64,000 nt of DNA from Chitinophaga ginsengisoli (GTDB taxonomy: Bacteria > Bacteroidota > Bacteroidia > Chitinophagales > Chitinophagaceae), in NCBI RefSeq assembly GCF_003014595.1, contig NZ_PYGK01000001.1:434001-498000 (forward strand). Direction: 5' to 3'. The notes beneath the pieces were generated by a model. That model did no database searches, was not told the DNA's origin, and worked only from the letters and a program-made list of their open reading frames with translations. Made by a program: the position numbers and the translations under genes. Below are positions 62,159-64,000 of the stretch, in pieces. Within the stretch, counting starts at the first letter, position 1. Each line of letters opens with the position of its first letter.

Positions 62159-62986
62159 ATGGCAGCAACAATTACAGCAGCTGATGTTAACAAACTGCGT
62201 CAACAAACCGGTGCAGGTATGATGGATTGCAGAAAAGCATTGGTAGAGAGCGACGGCGATTTCGAAAAAGCAGTAGATTACCTGCGTAAAAAAGGACAGA
62301 AAGTAGCAGCGCTGCGCTCTGACCGCGAAACCAAAGAAGGCGTTATCATCGCTAAAACTGCTGCAGACGGTAAGTCTGGTGTAGTAGTAGCGCTGGGCTG
62401 TGAAACTGACTTCGTTGCTAAAAACGAAGATTTCGTAAAATTTGCTCAGTCTATCGTTGACCTGGCCCTGAGCACAGGCGCTAACACCATCGAAGAACTG
62501 GGTGCAGCTTCCCTGGATGGTGCTACTGTAAATGATAAAGTGAACGATCAGGTAGCTAAGATCGGTGAAAAGATCACCCTGGCTAAATTTGAAAAGATCA
62601 CCGCAGCTTCCGTAACTGCTTATATCCACGGTAACTACCGTATGGGTGTACTGGTTGGTTTCTCTGTGCCTGTTTCTGAAGAAGTAGGTAAAGATATCGC
62701 TATGCAGATCGCAGCGATGAACCCAATCGCAGTAGACGCTGATGGCGTATCTCCTGAACTGATTGCCCGTGAAAAAGCTATCGCTATCGAGCAGATCGCT
62801 GCAGAAGGCAAAACCGGAGATATGGCTGAAAAGATCGCTGTTGGTAAAGTGAATAAATTCTTCAAAGAAAATACCCTGTTACCTCAGGCTTTCGTAAAAG
62901 ACAACAACAAATCTGTTGGCGATTACCTGAAATCTGTTAACGCAGATCTGAAAGTAACCGGATTCACAAGAATCGCTTTAGGGTAA
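62159..62986 (+). CDS. tsf: Elongation factor Ts
   Basis: 275 residues. The N-terminal 'LRQQTGAGMMDCRKALVESDGDFEKAVDYLRKKG' region and the core block 'CETDFVAKNEDF' are diagnostic. EF-Ts exchanges GDP on EF-Tu. It follows rpsB, the standard arrangement, with pyrH downstream. Confidence 0.97.
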   Translation: MAATITAADVNKLRQQTGAGMMDCRKALVESDGDFEKAVDYLRKKGQKVAALRSDRETKEGVIIAKTAADGKSGVVVALGCETDFVAKNEDFVKFAQSIVDLALSTGANTIEELGAASLDGATVNDKVNDQVAKIGEKITLAKFEKITAASVTAYIHGNYRMGVLVGFSVPVSEEVGKDIAMQIAAMNPIAVDADGVSPELIAREKAIAIEQIAAEGKTGDMAEKIAVGKVNKFFKENTLLPQAFVKDNNKSVGDYLKSVNADLKVTGFTRIALG

Positions 62987-63001
62987 TTTTATTACCTGTT
63001 T

Positions 63002-63036
63002 AAAAGGAGAGAATCATCATTCTCTCCTTTTTTTTG
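63002..63036 (+). terminator. tsf terminator
   Basis: AAAAGGAGAGAAT (63002-63014) is perfectly complementary to ATTCTCTCCTTTT (63019-63031) over loop CATC and is followed by more T. It separates tsf from pyrH. Confidence 0.92.
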
Positions 63037-63183
63037 TGCTTAATATCGGGAATGCAACGCGGGCCGGACATCATCTATACTTCCCCTTCCCCAACACCGG
63101 AAGTACGTGTTCCGCATTTTTTTATATATTCGGGCACTGTAAACCATTTACTAACTAACTTTCATATCATTTTTCTATAAGTC

Positions 63184-63897
63184 ATGTTGCCAAAGTATAA
63201 GCGTATTTTACTCAAACTAAGCGGTGAATCCCTGATGGGAGAAGGTAATTATGGTATCGATCACAGAGTGATCACGCAGTATGCGTACGATATCAAAGCT
63301 GTGACCGACCTGGGGGTTCAGGTAGCCGTGGTAATTGGGGGGGGTAACATCTATCGTGGAATGAATGAGGCAGAAACCGGCATCGAAAGAGCCCAGGGCG
63401 ATTATATGGGTATGCTGGCAACAGTGATCAACGGTATGGCCATGCAGAGCGGCCTGGAGAAAGTAGGGCTTTACACCCGTCTTCAGTCTGCCATCAAAAT
63501 GGAACAGATCGCTGAACCGTACATCCGCCGCCGTGCCATCCGTCACCTGGAAAAAGGCCGTGTGGTGATATTTGGCGCCGGTACAGGTAATCCTTACTTC
63601 ACCACAGATACCGCCGCTTCCCTGCGTGCTATAGAAATACAGGCAGATGTGATCCTGAAAGGTACCCGTGTAGATGGTATCTATACTGCAGATCCTGAGA
63701 AAGATCCAACTGCTACCCGTTTCGAAACTATCACTTTCTCTGAAGTATATCAGAAATCGCTCAACGTGATGGATATGACCGCATTCACCCTCTGCCAGGA
63801 GAATAAACTGCCTATCATCGTATTTGATATGAATAAGGGTGGTAACCTGCTGCAGGTGATAATGGGTAAGAATGTAGGTACGCTCGTAAAGGGTTAA
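63184..63897 (+). CDS. pyrH: UMP kinase
   Basis: 237 residues of the amino acid kinase fold: '[15 protein letters not shown]', '[13 protein letters not shown]', '[19 protein letters not shown]' and '[18 protein letters not shown]'. It phosphorylates UMP to UDP. A near-consensus box TAACTTTC (63156-63163) lies 20 bp upstream, consistent with separate transcription after the tsf terminator. Confidence 0.97.
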   Translation: MLPKYKRILLKLSGESLMGEGNYGIDHRVITQYAYDIKAVTDLGVQVAVVIGGGNIYRGMNEAETGIERAQGDYMGMLATVINGMAMQSGLEKVGLYTRLQSAIKMEQIAEPYIRRRAIRHLEKGRVVIFGAGTGNPYFTTDTAASLRAIEIQADVILKGTRVDGIYTADPEKDPTATRFETITFSEVYQKSLNVMDMTAFTLCQENKLPIIVFDMNKGGNLLQVIMGKNVGTLVKG

Positions 63898-63915
63898 TCT
63901 AAGCTGATTTAATAC

Positions 63916-63995
63916 CAGGGATCAGGAATTAAGAATAAGGAATAATGTCCCGTACATGATGCTTTATTCTTAATCCCTGATCCCTGTTTTTATTT
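63916..63995 (+). terminator. pyrH terminator with GGGATCAGG arms
   Basis: CAGGGATCAGGAATTAAGAA, continuing to 63938, pairs with 63964-63986 along 23 bp with one mismatch and is followed by TTTTTATTTT. Its outer arm repeats that of the terminator at 48707-48751. Confidence 0.88.
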
Positions 63996-64000
63996 TAGCA

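Overview
The window looks like a chromosomal core segment of a Bacteroidota member, most likely Chitinophagaceae (Chitinophaga-like; the genus is inferred from protein flavour, not from a search). Evidence: about fifteen exact TAnnTTTG -7 boxes of the Bacteroidota sigma type, few Shine-Dalgarno sequences, many SPII lipoproteins, eight Sec signal peptides cleaved before Gln (the Bacteroidetes 'Q-rule'), an S46 dipeptidyl-peptidase, a glutaminyl cyclase, a GH3/beta-lactamase fusion and PorT/OMP_b-brl type barrels. No phage, transposase, CRISPR array or integron was seen.

Layout. 1-1.15 kb: 3' end of an FtsX-like permease gene and a Dabb protein. 1.2-6.2 kb (minus): operon of a geranylgeranyl-reductase-like flavoprotein, a DUF2891 protein and a DUF3857/transglutaminase/DUF2569 protein. 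6.2-10.8 kb: ebfC, tRNA-Thr(CGT), a long palindromic array of 11-nt repeats, lipoproteins, a frameshifted small gene and a collagen-like lipoprotein. 10.9-12.7 kb (minus): adk and obgE. 13-24.4 kb: GH3/serine-hydrolase fusion, heme A synthase, membrane patatin, typA, then an alkB/SIR2-like/META cluster. 24.4-30.8 kb: IPT lipoprotein, S46 peptidase, rnhB, rpoN, PAP2-like protein. 31-38.7 kb: recA, AlkA-type glycosylase, glutaminyl cyclase, cysS, EEP-family enzyme and two tandem rhomboids (one lacking both catalytic residues). 38.7-48.7 kb: rlmD, TlpA-type thioredoxin, three tandem outer-membrane barrels, metF, lptB, GH3-type acyl-adenylase, fabG. 48.7-58.2 kb: SMP-30-like protein, a lipoprotein, NdpA-like protein and a minus-strand radA-comF-gpx-holB-ricT cluster. 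58.7-64 kb: YugP-like metallopeptidase, a second 11-nt palindromic array, then rplM-rpsI, rpsB (with a long Gly-rich tail), tsf and pyrH.

Most of the window is housekeeping: translation (rplM, rpsI, rpsB, tsf, typA, cysS, rlmD, obgE), DNA repair (recA, radA, AlkA and AlkB types, rnhB, holB) and envelope biogenesis (lptB, barrels, rhomboids, glutaminyl cyclase). The most unusual signals are non-coding: two long hairpins, at 6841-6939 and 59551-59660, built in strict 11-nt phase from different sequences. 11 bp is one turn of A-form RNA. Other points worth a second look are the stand-alone SIR2-like protein, the pseudo-rhomboid, the Gly-rich uS2 tail, and several genes whose promoters imply leaderless mRNAs.
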